This document shows, piece by piece, positions 27,017 to 38,786 of a stretch of 64,000 bases of DNA. Position 1 is the stretch's first letter; each line of letters begins with the position of its first letter. The position numbers were made by a program, and so were the translations under genes. The stretch spans positions 1 through 64,000 of the forward strand of contig NZ_FTMZ01000007.1 of assembly GCF_900156335.1 (NCBI RefSeq), read 5' to 3'. The DNA is from Sphaerotilus natans. Its GTDB lineage: Bacteria; Pseudomonadota; Gammaproteobacteria; Burkholderiales; Burkholderiaceae_C. Below the pieces are notes generated by a model. The model made no database searches. It worked only from the letters and a program-made list of their open reading frames with translations, and had not been told where the DNA came from.

Positions 27017-27270
27017 GGCGACTCGGGCAGCTCGATCTTGACCTCGAGCACCTCGAGGTTGTCATGGCGCTCGAGGTGGACCTTGACGTCGTTCGGATGG
27101 ATCGCGACGTACTTGGTCACCACCGCCAGCAGCTCGCGCTGCAGCGCCGGCAGGTAGTCGGGGCTGGAGCTGCGCGAGCTGCGCTCGTGCGCCAGGATGA
27201 TCTGCAGCCGCTCCTTGGCCACCGTCGCGGACTTCTGCTTCTCGCCGAGCATGAAGGAAAGAAACCCCAT
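27007..27270 (-). CDS. minE: Cell division topological specificity factor MinE
   Basis: An 87-residue protein starting [20 protein letters not shown], then [13 protein letters not shown], the MinD-interacting segment, and a C-terminal dimer domain. It drives MinD oscillation from pole to pole and so sets the division site. It follows minD by four bases, and the order minC-minD-minE is the usual one. Confidence 0.97.
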   Translation of the reverse strand: MGFLSFMLGEKQKSATVAKERLQIILAHERSSRSSSPDYLPALQRELLAVVTKYVAIHPNDVKVHLERHDNLEVLEVKIELPESPQR

Positions 27271-27274
27271 CGGG

Positions 27275-28090
27275 TCACCTCGCGCCGAAGAGCCGCTTGA
27301 AGAAGCCGGGCTTGACGACATCGATGAAGCGCATCGGCTTGTCCTCGCCGAGGAAGCGCGCCACGACGTCCTTGTAGGCCTCGGAGGCGTCGCTGCCGTT
27401 CATGTGGATCACCGGCACGCCCTGGTTGGAGGCCTGCAGCACCACCTCGGACTCCGGGATCACGCCGATCAGAGAAATGCGCAGGATCTCGTTGATGTCG
27501 GCCAGCGACAGCATCTCGCCGCCCTGCACCCGGCTCGGGTTGTAGCGGGTGATCAGCAGATGCTCCTTGACCGGCTCGCGGCCCTCGATCGCGCGCAGCG
27601 TCTTGGAGCTGAGCATGCCCAGGATGCGGTCGGAATCGCGCACCGAGGACACCTCGGGATTGGTCACCACCAGCGCCTCGTCGGCGAAGTGCATCGCCAT
27701 CATCGCGCCGGTCTCGATGCCGGCCGGCGAGTCGCAGACGATGTACTCGAAGCCCTGCTCGGCCAGCTCCTGGAAGACGCGGCCGACACCCTCCTTGTTG
27801 AGGGCCTCCTTGTCGCGGGTCTGCGAGGCCGCCAGCACATGGAGGTGCTCGCAGTTCTTGTCCTTGATCAGCGCCTGGTGGAGATTGACCTCGCCGTTGA
27901 TCACGTTGATCAGGTCGTACACGACCCGACGCTCGCAGCCCATGATCAGGTCGAGGTTGCGCAGACCGACATCGAAGTCGATCACTGCGGTCTTGTGCCC
28001 CCGCATCGCCAGCCCCGACGCGAAGCTTGCGCTGGTCGTGGTCTTGCCGACTCCACCCTTGCCGGAGGTCACTACGATGATCCTGGCCAT
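27275..28090 (-). CDS. minD: Septum site-determining ATPase MinD
   Basis: A 271-residue ParA/MinD ATPase. It has the deviant Walker [21 protein letters not shown], the switch segment [20 protein letters not shown] and [15 protein letters not shown]. The C-terminal amphipathic helix that binds membrane is in [20 protein letters not shown] and KRLFGAR. It recruits MinC to block division away from midcell. Second gene of the minCDE operon. Confidence 0.98.
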   Translation of the reverse strand: MARIIVVTSGKGGVGKTTTSASFASGLAMRGHKTAVIDFDVGLRNLDLIMGCERRVVYDLINVINGEVNLHQALIKDKNCEHLHVLAASQTRDKEALNKEGVGRVFQELAEQGFEYIVCDSPAGIETGAMMAMHFADEALVVTNPEVSSVRDSDRILGMLSSKTLRAIEGREPVKEHLLITRYNPSRVQGGEMLSLADINEILRISLIGVIPESEVVLQASNQGVPVIHMNGSDASEAYKDVVARFLGEDKPMRFIDVVKPGFFKRLFGAR

Positions 28091-28155
28091 CCGTCGTGGT
28101 CCTTTCTTCGTCTTTGTCTGTTGTCGTTGTCCCGCCTGCAGCCCTTGTGGGGGCT

Positions 28156-28968
28156 TCAGGCCTTGATGGCCTCGATGACCAGCGTGTCACCGTCGAGCCG
28201 GACCTGCGCGGCCTTGCCGCGCACCTCCGCCGGCAGCGGCGGGTCGGTGGTCTGGTAGATGCCGGCCACCGAGATCAGCTCCGGCTCCATGCAGGTCGAG
28301 AAGATGCGGGCGCTGATGTCGCCGGTCGCACCGGCGATCGCCTTGCCGCGCAGCGGCGCGTAGACATGGATGCTGCCGTCGGCGATCACCTCCGCGCCGT
28401 GGCTGACCAGCGCCAGCACCACTAGGTCGGCATTCTTCGCGTAGACCTGCTGGCCCGAGCGCAGCGGCCGGTCGACCACCAGCAGCGTCGGCACCGGCAC
28501 CGCCGGCTCGTCCTCGGACGGCGTGTCCGCATCGGCGGCGTCCGCCGCGGTCTCGATCGGCGCGACCGGCTCAGGCTCAGGTTCAGGCACCACCGGCTCC
28601 GGCGGCGGCGCGACCCGGGCATGGGGCAGGTCGGCGCCGGAATCGGGCGCCTCGCACAGGCCGGCTTCCAGCGCCGCCTCCAGCTGCTCGGGCGAACCCG
28701 AGCGCACCGCCACCGGCACCATGCTGTAGCGCCGCAGCAGCGCGGCCAGACCGGCGAAGTCGACCAGCTCGACCTGATCGCGCACATGCGTCAGGTCGAT
28801 GACGACCGGATCGCGGTTGAAGAAGTCGGCCGACGGCGCGATGCGCGCCTCGAACTGCGCCTCCAGCTCGTCGAGACGGGTGGTTCGCAGCACCAGCGCG
28901 ACCAGCGCCAGCGAGGCGCTTTTCAGGTCGAAGGCGTTCGACGGATTTGCCGGGGAGGATGCGGCCAT
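28156..28968 (-). CDS. minC: Septum site-determining protein MinC
   Basis: A 270-residue FtsZ inhibitor. The N-terminal domain (NAFDLKSASLALVALVLRTT, FFNRDPVVIDLTHV) is joined by a Pro/Glu/Ala-rich linker of about 50 residues to a C-terminal beta-helical domain (RPLRSGQQVYAKNADLVVLA, SHGAEVIADGSIHVYAPLRG). That domain binds MinD and dimerises. The ATG at 28968 is the family start. A 65-base gap separates it from minD. Confidence 0.96.
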   Translation of the reverse strand: MAASSPANPSNAFDLKSASLALVALVLRTTRLDELEAQFEARIAPSADFFNRDPVVIDLTHVRDQVELVDFAGLAALLRRYSMVPVAVRSGSPEQLEAALEAGLCEAPDSGADLPHARVAPPPEPVVPEPEPEPVAPIETAADAADADTPSEDEPAVPVPTLLVVDRPLRSGQQVYAKNADLVVLALVSHGAEVIADGSIHVYAPLRGKAIAGATGDISARIFSTCMEPELISVAGIYQTTDPPLPAEVRGKAAQVRLDGDTLVIEAIKA

Positions 28969-29111
28969 TGTGGAGAGCGAGTCGGTACCGTCTGGTGATC
29001 GATTTATGAAGAAACCTGCAGGAACGAGTGTACCCACGCACCACCGCCCCACCCGCCGGGATCAACCGGAACTTGAGGACGAATTACCGGATAAATCCGG
29101 ACGCCGATACA

Positions 29112-30971
29112 TCAGGTTTCATTTTCACCCAGAAAACCGCCACTCTGCCGCGCCCAGAGTCGGGCATAGAGCCCGCCGCGCGCCAGCAGCGTGGCGTGAT
29201 CGCCCTGCTCGACGATGCGGCCGCGGTCGAGCACCACCAGCCGGTCCATCGCCGCGATGGTCGAGAGCCGGTGCGCGATCGCCACCACCGTCTTGCCCTG
29301 CATCAGCGTGTCCAGGCTGGCCTGGATCGCCGCCTCGACCTCGGAGTCGAGCGCGCTGGTGGCCTCGTCGAGCAGCAGGATCGGCGCGTCCTTCAGGATC
29401 ACCCGGGCGATGGCGATGCGCTGGCGCTGCCCGCCCGAGAGCTTGACGCCACGCTCGCCGACCTGCGCGTCGTAGCCGCTGCGCCCGGACGGGTCGGAGA
29501 GCTGGCGGATGAAGCCGTCGGCCTCGGCGCGGCGCGCGGCCTCGATCATCTCGGCGTCGCCCGCGTCCGGGCGGCCGTAGAGGATGTTGTCGCGCACCGA
29601 GCGGTGCAGCAGCGAGGTGTCCTGCGTGACCATGCCGATCTGCGCGCGCAGGCTGTCCTGGGTGACGGCGGCGATGTCCTGACCGTCGATCAGGATGCGC
29701 CCGCCCTGCAGGTCATGGAAGCGCAGCAGCAGGTTGGTCAGCGTCGACTTGCCCGCGCCGGAGCGCCCGACCAGGCCGACCCGCTCGCCCGGACGGATGT
29801 GCAGGTCCAGATCGCGGATCAGCGGCGCGTCGGTCGCGCCGCCGTAGCCGAAGGTGACCTGCTCCAGCCGGATCTCGCCGCGCGGCACCGCCAGCGTGCC
29901 CGCGCCCGGCCGGTCGACCACCCGGCGCGGCTGCGACAGCGTGGCCAGGCCGTCCTGCACCGTGCCGATGTGCTCGAACAGGCCGGTCATCTCCCACATC
30001 ACCCAATGCGACATGCCGTTCAGGCGCAGCGCCATCGCGGTGGCCGCCGCCACCGCGCCGATGCCGACCTGGCCCTGGCTCCACAGCCACAGCGTCATGC
30101 CGGCGGTGGCGGCGATCAGACCCATGCTCAGCAGATGGTTGACGATCTCGAACAGGCTGACCAGGCGCATCTGGCCGTGCACCGTGACCAGGAAGTCGCC
30201 CATCGCGCTGCGGGCGAAGTCGGCCTCGCGCCGTGCGTGCGAGAACAGCTTGACGGTGGCGATGTTGGTGTAGGCGTCGCTGACCCGGCCGGTCATCAGC
30301 GAGCGCGCGTCCGCCTGCGTGCGCCCGACCCGCGCCAGCCGCGGCACGAACCAGGCCACCGAGGCCGCATACAGCAGCAGCCAGACCCCGAAGGGCAGCA
30401 GCAGCCAGCGGTCCAGCCCGCCGGCCAGCAGCGTCATCGTCACGAAGTAGATCGTCACGAAGACCAGGATGTCGGTCAGGATGAAGGTGGTGTCGCGCAC
30501 CGCCAGGGCGGTCTGCATCACCTTGGCCGCGACCCGGCCGGCGAACTCGTCCTGATAGAAGGCCAGGCTCTGGCCGAGCATCAGCCGGTGGAAGTTCCAG
30601 CGCAGCCGCATCGGGAAGCTGCCGGCCAGCGTCTGGTGCTTGAGCATCGTCTGCAGTGCCACCAGCGCCACGCTGCCCAGCACGATGGCCAGCAGCAGCA
30701 GCAGGTCGGTGCGGTGGGTGTGCCAGAGCCCGGCCGGATCGGCCTGGCCGAGCGTGTCGACCACCGTGCCGAGCGCGCCGAACATCCAGGCCTCGAAGGC
30801 ACCGATCAGCGCGGTGCACAGCGCCATCACCAGGATGTGGCCGCGCATGCCGGCGCTGCTGTCCCAGACGAAGCGCCACAGCCCGGGGCGCGGCGGCGCG
30901 ATTTCCTCGGCAGGAAACGGATCGACCCGCCGCTCGAAGGCCTGAAAGAGGGCCCGAAAAACGAAAAACAC
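29112..30971 (-). CDS. ABC exporter, fused permease and ATPase
   Basis: A 619-residue half-transporter. The start is a GTG at 30971 (VFFVFRALFQAFERRVDPFP) with AGAGAGAAG upstream. The transmembrane domain has about six helices over residues 50-340. The nucleotide-binding domain has Walker A VGRSGAGKSTLTNLLLRF, signature KLSGGQRQRIAIARVIL, Walker B ILLLDEATSALDSE and an H-loop (VAIAHRLSTIA). It belongs to the MsbA/multidrug-lipid exporter group. The substrate cannot be assigned. It is divergent from the secreted protein gene, with 116 bases between them. Confidence 0.9.
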   Translation of the reverse strand: MFFVFRALFQAFERRVDPFPAEEIAPPRPGLWRFVWDSSAGMRGHILVMALCTALIGAFEAWMFGALGTVVDTLGQADPAGLWHTHRTDLLLLLAIVLGSVALVALQTMLKHQTLAGSFPMRLRWNFHRLMLGQSLAFYQDEFAGRVAAKVMQTALAVRDTTFILTDILVFVTIYFVTMTLLAGGLDRWLLLPFGVWLLLYAASVAWFVPRLARVGRTQADARSLMTGRVSDAYTNIATVKLFSHARREADFARSAMGDFLVTVHGQMRLVSLFEIVNHLLSMGLIAATAGMTLWLWSQGQVGIGAVAAATAMALRLNGMSHWVMWEMTGLFEHIGTVQDGLATLSQPRRVVDRPGAGTLAVPRGEIRLEQVTFGYGGATDAPLIRDLDLHIRPGERVGLVGRSGAGKSTLTNLLLRFHDLQGGRILIDGQDIAAVTQDSLRAQIGMVTQDTSLLHRSVRDNILYGRPDAGDAEMIEAARRAEADGFIRQLSDPSGRSGYDAQVGERGVKLSGGQRQRIAIARVILKDAPILLLDEATSALDSEVEAAIQASLDTLMQGKTVVAIAHRLSTIAAMDRLVVLDRGRIVEQGDHATLLARGGLYARLWARQSGGFLGENET

Positions 30972-31087
30972 GTCTTGCTTCTCTCTGATACGCGCCAGTG
31001 GCGGATTGTGCGACCGGGAAACGGTCCTTACCGGGCCCGACGCCATGAACACAGACACTTGCGGCGAGCCCCGGAACAATGGCTCCC

Positions 31088-32197
31088 ATGATGAAGAACA
31101 CCGCCCCCACCTCCGCCGCCCTGACCGATGCGCCGATCGATGCCCCGATCGCCGTCGGCCCTGTCGAAGCCCTGACACACACCGCCTCGCAGCGGCGCCA
31201 GCTGCTGGTGGCGCTGGCCGCGCTGGGCGGCGCCCCCGGCCTGTGGCCGGCCCGCGCCGAGGCGCAGACCGTCACCCCGGTCTACGGCAGCCTGAAGGGC
31301 GCCAGCCTGGGCAACAACGCCGCGCTCAACGGCGCCCTGCCCTTTCCGGCCGGACAGGCCTTCAACACCGACATCTCGAAGGCGGCGGTCGATCCGGGCT
31401 CGGCGGCCATGATCGCCAGCATCGGCAGCACCGCGAGCCTGCGGCCGGACTTCGGCTCGGGCACCTGGGACGGCGGCCCGATCGGCATTCCCTATGTGGT
31501 GGTCTCGGGCAGCCAGGCCAAGGTGGCGATCCGCTTCACCGCCTATGCCTCGGAGAGCGAGCCCGGCCCCTACCCGGTGCCGCGCACCGCGCCGATCGAG
31601 GGCGGCGCCAGCAGCTCGGGCGATCGTCATGTGATCGTCATCGACCGCGACAACAACCGCCTGTACGAGCTCTACCGCGCCTTCCCCAACGCCGACGGCA
31701 GCTGGTCGGCCGACTGCGGCGCGGTCTTCCACCTCGACAGCCTGACGATCCGCCCGACCGCCAAGGCCGGCTGGACCAGCGCCGACGCCGCCGGCCTGCC
31801 GATCTTTCCCGGCCTGGTGCGCTACGACGAGGCGATGCGCGGCGCCGGCGGCATCCGCCATGCACTGCGCTTCACCGTGCCGAAGACCCGCAAGGCCTAC
31901 GTGCCGCCGGCGACGCACTGGGCCTCCAGCAGCACCAGCACCGCGCTGCCGCCGATGGGCGCGCGGCTGCGCCTGAAGTCGACCTTCGTGATCCCGAGCA
32001 CCTTCAGCAACGAGGCCAAGGCCATCCTGACCGCGCTGAAGACCTACGGCATGTTCGTCGCCGACCATGGCAGCGCCTTCTACCTGAGCGGCGCGCCCGA
32101 CGAGCGCTGGAACAACAGCCGCCTGATCACCGAACTGAAGACGGTCAAGGGCAGCCACTTCGACGTGCTGACGCTGACCGGCCTGGTCAAGGGCTGA
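31088..32197 (+). CDS. Conserved secreted protein of unknown function
   Basis: A protein of about 369 residues. A twin-arginine-like N-terminus ([17 protein letters not shown]) ends near PARAEAQTV, so export is likely. The mature part contains [78 protein letters not shown] and [20 protein letters not shown] know this pattern only as an uncharacterised family of secreted proteins. The mix of His, Asp and Trp in the conserved blocks suggests a carbohydrate-active enzyme, but no catalytic motif is certain. ATGs at 31079 and 31091 are alternatives. Confidence 0.7.
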   Translation: MMKNTAPTSAALTDAPIDAPIAVGPVEALTHTASQRRQLLVALAALGGAPGLWPARAEAQTVTPVYGSLKGASLGNNAALNGALPFPAGQAFNTDISKAAVDPGSAAMIASIGSTASLRPDFGSGTWDGGPIGIPYVVVSGSQAKVAIRFTAYASESEPGPYPVPRTAPIEGGASSSGDRHVIVIDRDNNRLYELYRAFPNADGSWSADCGAVFHLDSLTIRPTAKAGWTSADAAGLPIFPGLVRYDEAMRGAGGIRHALRFTVPKTRKAYVPPATHWASSSTSTALPPMGARLRLKSTFVIPSTFSNEAKAILTALKTYGMFVADHGSAFYLSGAPDERWNNSRLITELKTVKGSHFDVLTLTGLVKG

Positions 32198-32216
32198 GGC
32201 CTGGTCGGCCTGCGCC

Positions 32217-34616
<2,400 letters not shown>

Positions 34617-34824
34617 GGGTCGGGCCCTCTCGGCGGATCTGGCGGGGCGAAGGGGAAACCCTCCATTGTCGCCGCAGTCCGCCTCGAGCCGCCAGCCGGA
34701 CCGCCGAAGGCCACAGACAGCGACGGATTCAACCGCCTTGACCATCATCAAGGCCGATCACGTCGCCCGACATACCATGGCCGGTATCAACCACTCCGGG
34801 CCTGCGCTGCCGGCCCTGCCCGCC

Positions 34825-35193
34825 ATGTCCGAGATCCACTATCCCGACCTCACCCGCGACATCAGCCGCGAGCTCGCCAGCCTGCGCCAGACCCAGAAGG
34901 GCACGATGCAGGGCTTCGGCGCGATGGCTGCGGCCTCGATGGCCGACGGCGCACTGTCGGAAAAGCACAAGGAGCTGATCGCCACCGCGATCGCGGTCAG
35001 CCAGCGCTGCGCGGGCTGCATCGGCTTTCACGTCAAGGCACTGGTCCGCCTGGGCACCACACGGGCCGAGTTCGAGGAGATGCTCGGCGTGGCGGTCTAC
35101 ATGGGCGGCGGCCCGGCGCTGATGTACTGCGCCGAGGCACTGCAGGCCTGGACGCAGTTCGCGCCGGCACCGGTCTCAGCCCCAGCGGCCTGA
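34825..35193 (+). CDS. AhpD-like carboxymuconolactone decarboxylase family protein
   Basis: A 122-residue helical protein starting MSEIHYPDLTRDISRELASL. The AhpD motif CAGCIGFH (CxxCxxxH) is at about residue 62, followed by GTTRAEFEEMLGVAVYMGGG. It probably acts as a small thiol peroxidase-like or disulfide reductase protein. Homologues start at this ATG; an upstream ATG at 34777 would add 16 residues. It overlaps the convergent PEP-CTERM gene by 18 bases. Confidence 0.88.
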   Translation: MSEIHYPDLTRDISRELASLRQTQKGTMQGFGAMAAASMADGALSEKHKELIATAIAVSQRCAGCIGFHVKALVRLGTTRAEFEEMLGVAVYMGGGPALMYCAEALQAWTQFAPAPVSAPAA

Positions 35194-35835
35194 ACGGGTC
35201 GTCTGCTGGCGCCGGCGGCCGATGGCGGCCAGGCCCAGCAGACCGGCGCCGAACATCGCCGCGGCCGCCGGCTCGGGCACCGGCGACGCCACCTGGATCG
35301 TCAGCACCTGGGTGGTGTTCCAGGACTGCGCCGCCAGCGCCACCCGACCGCGCAGGCCGTCGCTGAACAGCACCTCGACATAGGCATTGCGCAGCGAGCT
35401 GCCGGTGCTGTCGATGGTCTCGCTGTCGATGCGCACGGGCGAGGTCGAGGCGATGCGGTCCAGATCCAGCCCGCCGAAGCGCATCGACTGGCCGCTGTCC
35501 AGGCTCAGGCCGCTCCAGTAGGCGGTCGAATAGTGATCGCTGGTGCCGGCCAGCGGATCGAGCGTCTGGTGGCTGCCCTCGTAGCGCTCCCAGACCCCGA
35601 TGCCGGCCTCCTGGGCGCCCATCGAGTACCAGAACCCGGTCAGCGTGATGCCGTCCGAGGAATCGTTGCGGACCTGGCCGGACTGCAGGTACCAGTTGCC
35701 ATCGAGCGTGATGACCGCCGCATGGCGGGTCTCGGCGGCGACCGGCGCCGGCGCGGCCGCGCCGATCAGGAGCGCTGCCAGCAAGGCGGAGGTGGAAGCG
35801 GCAGTGAAGCGGGAGGCGATCTTCGTGCGGATCAT
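35176..35835 (-). CDS. PEP-CTERM sorting-signal protein
   Basis: A 219-residue exported protein with signal peptide (ALLIGAAAPAPVAAETRH) and a C-terminal sorting signal: VPEPAAAAMFGAG, a hydrophobic helix and basic RRRQQTTRSGR. That signal is recognised by exosortase, which links such proteins to extracellular polysaccharide export in Gram-negative bacteria. The mature part is a beta-rich domain with Gly/Asp-rich segments (LDGNWYLQSGQVRNDSSDG). No exosortase or prsK/prsR gene is in the window. Position next to a c-di-GMP protein and the polysaccharide locus is suggestive. Confidence 0.9.
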   Translation of the reverse strand: MIRTKIASRFTAASTSALLAALLIGAAAPAPVAAETRHAAVITLDGNWYLQSGQVRNDSSDGITLTGFWYSMGAQEAGIGVWERYEGSHQTLDPLAGTSDHYSTAYWSGLSLDSGQSMRFGGLDLDRIASTSPVRIDSETIDSTGSSLRNAYVEVLFSDGLRGRVALAAQSWNTTQVLTIQVASPVPEPAAAAMFGAGLLGLAAIGRRRQQTTRSGRWG

Positions 35836-35972
35836 GTCGGACCTTCTTGGTGGTGCATTGACGACACGCGGAGGCTCGTCGGACGAGCTTCTTGCTTTCT
35901 GCGTGGGCCGGGTGTCGCATTCCCCTGATCTGCACCGTACCTAGAAAAATCTCGAAAATCACCGCCAGAACA

Positions 35973-35986
35973 CCCGCATATGCGGG
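35973..35986. promoter_or_regulatory. Perfect 14-base palindrome CCCGCATATGCGGG
   Basis: It lies in the unusually AT-rich 237-base gap between the PEP-CTERM gene and the GGDEF-EAL gene, about 140 bases upstream of the PEP-CTERM start. It could be an operator for that gene. A looser AT-rich inverted repeat (TTGACTC to TAATCAA) follows at 35988-36009. Confidence 0.4.
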
Positions 35987-36040
35987 ATTGACTCTTAATA
36001 TTTAATCAATGATTCGCCCCGAAAGAGGAATATTGCACGT

Positions 36041-36063
36041 AAAAAACCCCGTGTTTCAGGGTT
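36041..36063 (-). terminator. Terminator after the GGDEF-EAL gene
   Basis: On the minus strand, AACCC, an eight-base loop TGAAACAC and GGGGTT are followed by TTTT. It lies ten bases beyond the stop of the GGDEF-EAL gene. The stem is short but the T run is good. Confidence 0.65.
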
Positions 36064-36072
36064 GACCAAAGA

Positions 36073-38514
36073 TCACGACTTTGCTGCCGCATTTCTGCCG
36101 CGGTGCCCGAAGTCGTCGGCCATCAGGCGATGCAGGAAGTCGTCGCCAGCGATGGGACGACCGAGCAGATAGCCCTGGATCGCGTCGCAGCCCTGCTCGC
36201 ACAGGAAGTCGAGCTGCTCGACCGTCTCGACACCCTCGGCGACCAGACCGATCTCCAGCGCCCGCGCCATCGACACCATCGCGCCGACCAGCCGGGAGCT
36301 GCCGGCGTCCTGCGGCACCTGACGCAGGAAGGAGCGGTCGATCTTGACCCGCTGCACCGGCAGGTCGCGCAGATAGGCCAGGCTGGAGTAGCCGACACCG
36401 AAGTCGTCGATGGCCACGCCGACGCCCAGATCCGCCAGCCGCGCCAGCAGCAGCCGCGCCTGGGCGACATCGCCCACCGCCAGGCTCTCGGTGATCTCCA
36501 GCTCGAGGCGCTGCGCCGGCAGCGCGTGGCGCCGCAGGGCCTGCGCCACCACCGACGCGATGTCGTCGCCCAGCATCTGCCGCACCGACACATTCACCGC
36601 CACCCCGATCGGCCGGCACGCCAGCGCCGACCATTCGGCCGCCTGGCGGCAGGCCTCGTCGATCACCCAGCGCCCGATCGGCACGATCAGGCCGGACTCC
36701 TCGGCCAGCGGGATGAAACGGTCCGGCGGCACCATGCCCAGCTGCGGATGGCGCCAGCGCAGCAGGGCCTCGGCGCCCACCACCTGCAGCGTGCGGCCAT
36801 CGAACTGCGGCTGGAAGAAAAGCTCGAGCTCGCGCCGCTCGATCGCATGGTGCAGATCGACCTCGAGGCGAAGCTGATCGACCGGGACCGGCACGTCCTG
36901 CCCGGCATCGATGCGGAACTGGGCGCGGCCGGCACGCTTGGCCTGGTGCAGCGCCCGGTCGGTGCGCACCATCAGGCCGATGTCGTCGGCGCCGATGCTC
37001 AGGTCCGCCACCGCGCCGGCGTCGACCCAGGCCAGCCCCAGGCTGCATCCCGGGCGCAGGGTGTGGCTGCCGACCTGCAACGGCTGGCCGAGGCGGTCGA
37101 TGAGCTGGCGCGCCAAGGTCTCGATCACCGCCGCGTCGCTCAGCACCGGGCTCTGGAACAGCAGCATGAACTCGTCCCCGCCCAGTCGCGCCAGCAGGGT
37201 CGGCTCGGCCGGCAGACCGCTCGGCGCTCCGTTCAGGCCGCCAAGCCCGCACAGCCGCTCGCCGATCGCCAGCAGCACCTGGTCGCCCGCGCCGTGGCCG
37301 AGCATCTCGTTGATCTTCTGGAACCGGTCCAGGTCGAGCTGCACCAGCACCAGCCGCCCGGCCGAGGCCGGCTGCAGCGCCCACAGATGCAAGCGCTCGG
37401 CCAGCAGCTCCTGAAAGGCCTCGCGGTTGAGCAGACCGGTCAGCCCGTCCTGGCGGGCGATGCTGCGCAGCCGGGCGTCATCGTCGGCGACGATGCTGTC
37501 GAGCCGGCGGCATTCGGCCTCGCTGCGGCTGGCACGCCGCAGCAGCCGCATCACCAGCGCGACGGCCGCGGCGGTCAGCGCCAGCCCGGACATCAGCGCC
37601 AGCAGGGGCATCGCGCCCAGCAGCGGTTCGGAGGGCGGGCGGACCAGGCTCAGGCGCCAGAGCCGCTCGCCGACCTCGAAGGTCAGATCACGCCGATCGC
37701 GCGATGACACCGGCACGAGCCCGCCGGGATCGGCATGGACCCAGCGGACCGGCTGGACCGCGCGACCATCGGCGACCCCGCCCACATCGCTGAGCTGGAG
37801 CCGCAGTCCGTCGAACTCGGCCTCGCCCACCCGGCTGACCTGCATCAGCCGCGCCGCATCGACCAGCACCCGCAGGTGGCCGGCCTGGTTCTCGCGCCGG
37901 CTCTCGACGGAGCCGGGATCACCCTCGCCGCCCACATACACCGGCGCGCTGATCTGCAGCGCCACCCGGCCATCGGCCAGATGCAGCGGCGCATGCATGA
38001 CCGTCAGGTTGCGGTCGCGGCTGTCCTCGTCGACCGCCGCGGCCTGCGCCGCATCACCTGGCGATGCCGGCAGATCACGGCCCGCCGCGCCCAGGCCGTT
38101 CGCGCTCAGGAAGACCGGCCCGGGGCAGACGGCAGCCGCAGGACAGTTCTCGTAGCGCACCGACAGCACCTCCGGCAGACCGCGAGCGACCTGCAGCACA
38201 TCGAAATGCGCAGCGAACTCCTGGGCCGACACCTGCCGGCTGGCGAGGAACAGCCCCTGAAAGCTGCGCGCCAGACGCTGCAGATGATCGACATGGCGCA
38301 CCAGATGCTGCTGGCGCACCTGCACCTGCATCTCGAAGCGACGATCGGCCTCCTGCGCCTGATGCCGGGCCAGCACCCACCAGGCGACCAGCGACAGCAG
38401 CAGGCCCAGCACCAGCACGCCAGCCGCCACCGGATGATGGAAGGACCCTTCGCCGGCCGACAAATCCGGCAAATCCGATGAACCCGCAGAGGAAGAAGGA
38501 GAAATGCTCGACAC
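36073..38514 (-). CDS. Membrane-bound GGDEF-EAL c-di-GMP protein with periplasmic sensor
   Basis: A protein of about 813 residues. A transmembrane helix (about 29-50) precedes a periplasmic sensor of about 250 residues resembling CHASE domains (SFQGLFLASRQVSAQEFAAH, LPEVLSVRYE, APVYVGGEG), then a second helix near 302-325. The GGDEF domain has LARLGGDEFMLLF, so synthesis is possible, but no RxxD inhibitory site is present before it. The EAL domain keeps GAEALLRWRHP, IDDFGVGYSSLAYL and LVAEGVET, so hydrolysis is likely. The GTG at 38514 is a tentative start; a TTG at 38628 is the other candidate. It is divergent from the polysaccharide locus. Confidence 0.88.
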   Translation of the reverse strand: MSSISPSSSAGSSDLPDLSAGEGSFHHPVAAGVLVLGLLLSLVAWWVLARHQAQEADRRFEMQVQVRQQHLVRHVDHLQRLARSFQGLFLASRQVSAQEFAAHFDVLQVARGLPEVLSVRYENCPAAAVCPGPVFLSANGLGAAGRDLPASPGDAAQAAAVDEDSRDRNLTVMHAPLHLADGRVALQISAPVYVGGEGDPGSVESRRENQAGHLRVLVDAARLMQVSRVGEAEFDGLRLQLSDVGGVADGRAVQPVRWVHADPGGLVPVSSRDRRDLTFEVGERLWRLSLVRPPSEPLLGAMPLLALMSGLALTAAAVALVMRLLRRASRSEAECRRLDSIVADDDARLRSIARQDGLTGLLNREAFQELLAERLHLWALQPASAGRLVLVQLDLDRFQKINEMLGHGAGDQVLLAIGERLCGLGGLNGAPSGLPAEPTLLARLGGDEFMLLFQSPVLSDAAVIETLARQLIDRLGQPLQVGSHTLRPGCSLGLAWVDAGAVADLSIGADDIGLMVRTDRALHQAKRAGRAQFRIDAGQDVPVPVDQLRLEVDLHHAIERRELELFFQPQFDGRTLQVVGAEALLRWRHPQLGMVPPDRFIPLAEESGLIVPIGRWVIDEACRQAAEWSALACRPIGVAVNVSVRQMLGDDIASVVAQALRRHALPAQRLELEITESLAVGDVAQARLLLARLADLGVGVAIDDFGVGYSSLAYLRDLPVQRVKIDRSFLRQVPQDAGSSRLVGAMVSMARALEIGLVAEGVETVEQLDFLCEQGCDAIQGYLLGRPIAGDDFLHRLMADDFGHRGRNAAAKS

Positions 38515-38731
38515 GCCGCGATTGTCGGCGCAGGCCTGCCGCCACTGAAATCCCGAGGCCCGTCGAGCCGGACGCACCGGAACGGAGTCGTTCAAGTCCG
38601 CCACCCGATCGGGCGATATGGCGGGCAATCACCGCGCAGATCCGGTCTGAAGCTCGCCTGAAACCGGTCAGGCGCCGGTCTGCCCACCCTTAACAGCAGG
38701 GGATCGCTCATGCGGCAATCACAAAAAGATA

Positions 38732-38756
38732 CTTTGTTGCGGTTATTCTTACAAAG
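38732..38756. promoter_or_regulatory. Inverted repeat upstream of the polysaccharide locus
   Basis: CTTTGT (38732-38737) and ACAAAG (38751-38756) form an inverted repeat with a 13-base spacer in an AT-rich stretch, about 30 bases before the first ATG of the locus. It may be an operator or overlap the promoter. The whole gap 38515-38786 (272 bases) shows nothing else clear. Confidence 0.4.
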
Positions 38757-38786
38757 AGAAACAAGTCGGCAAAGTTGATCTCTCCC

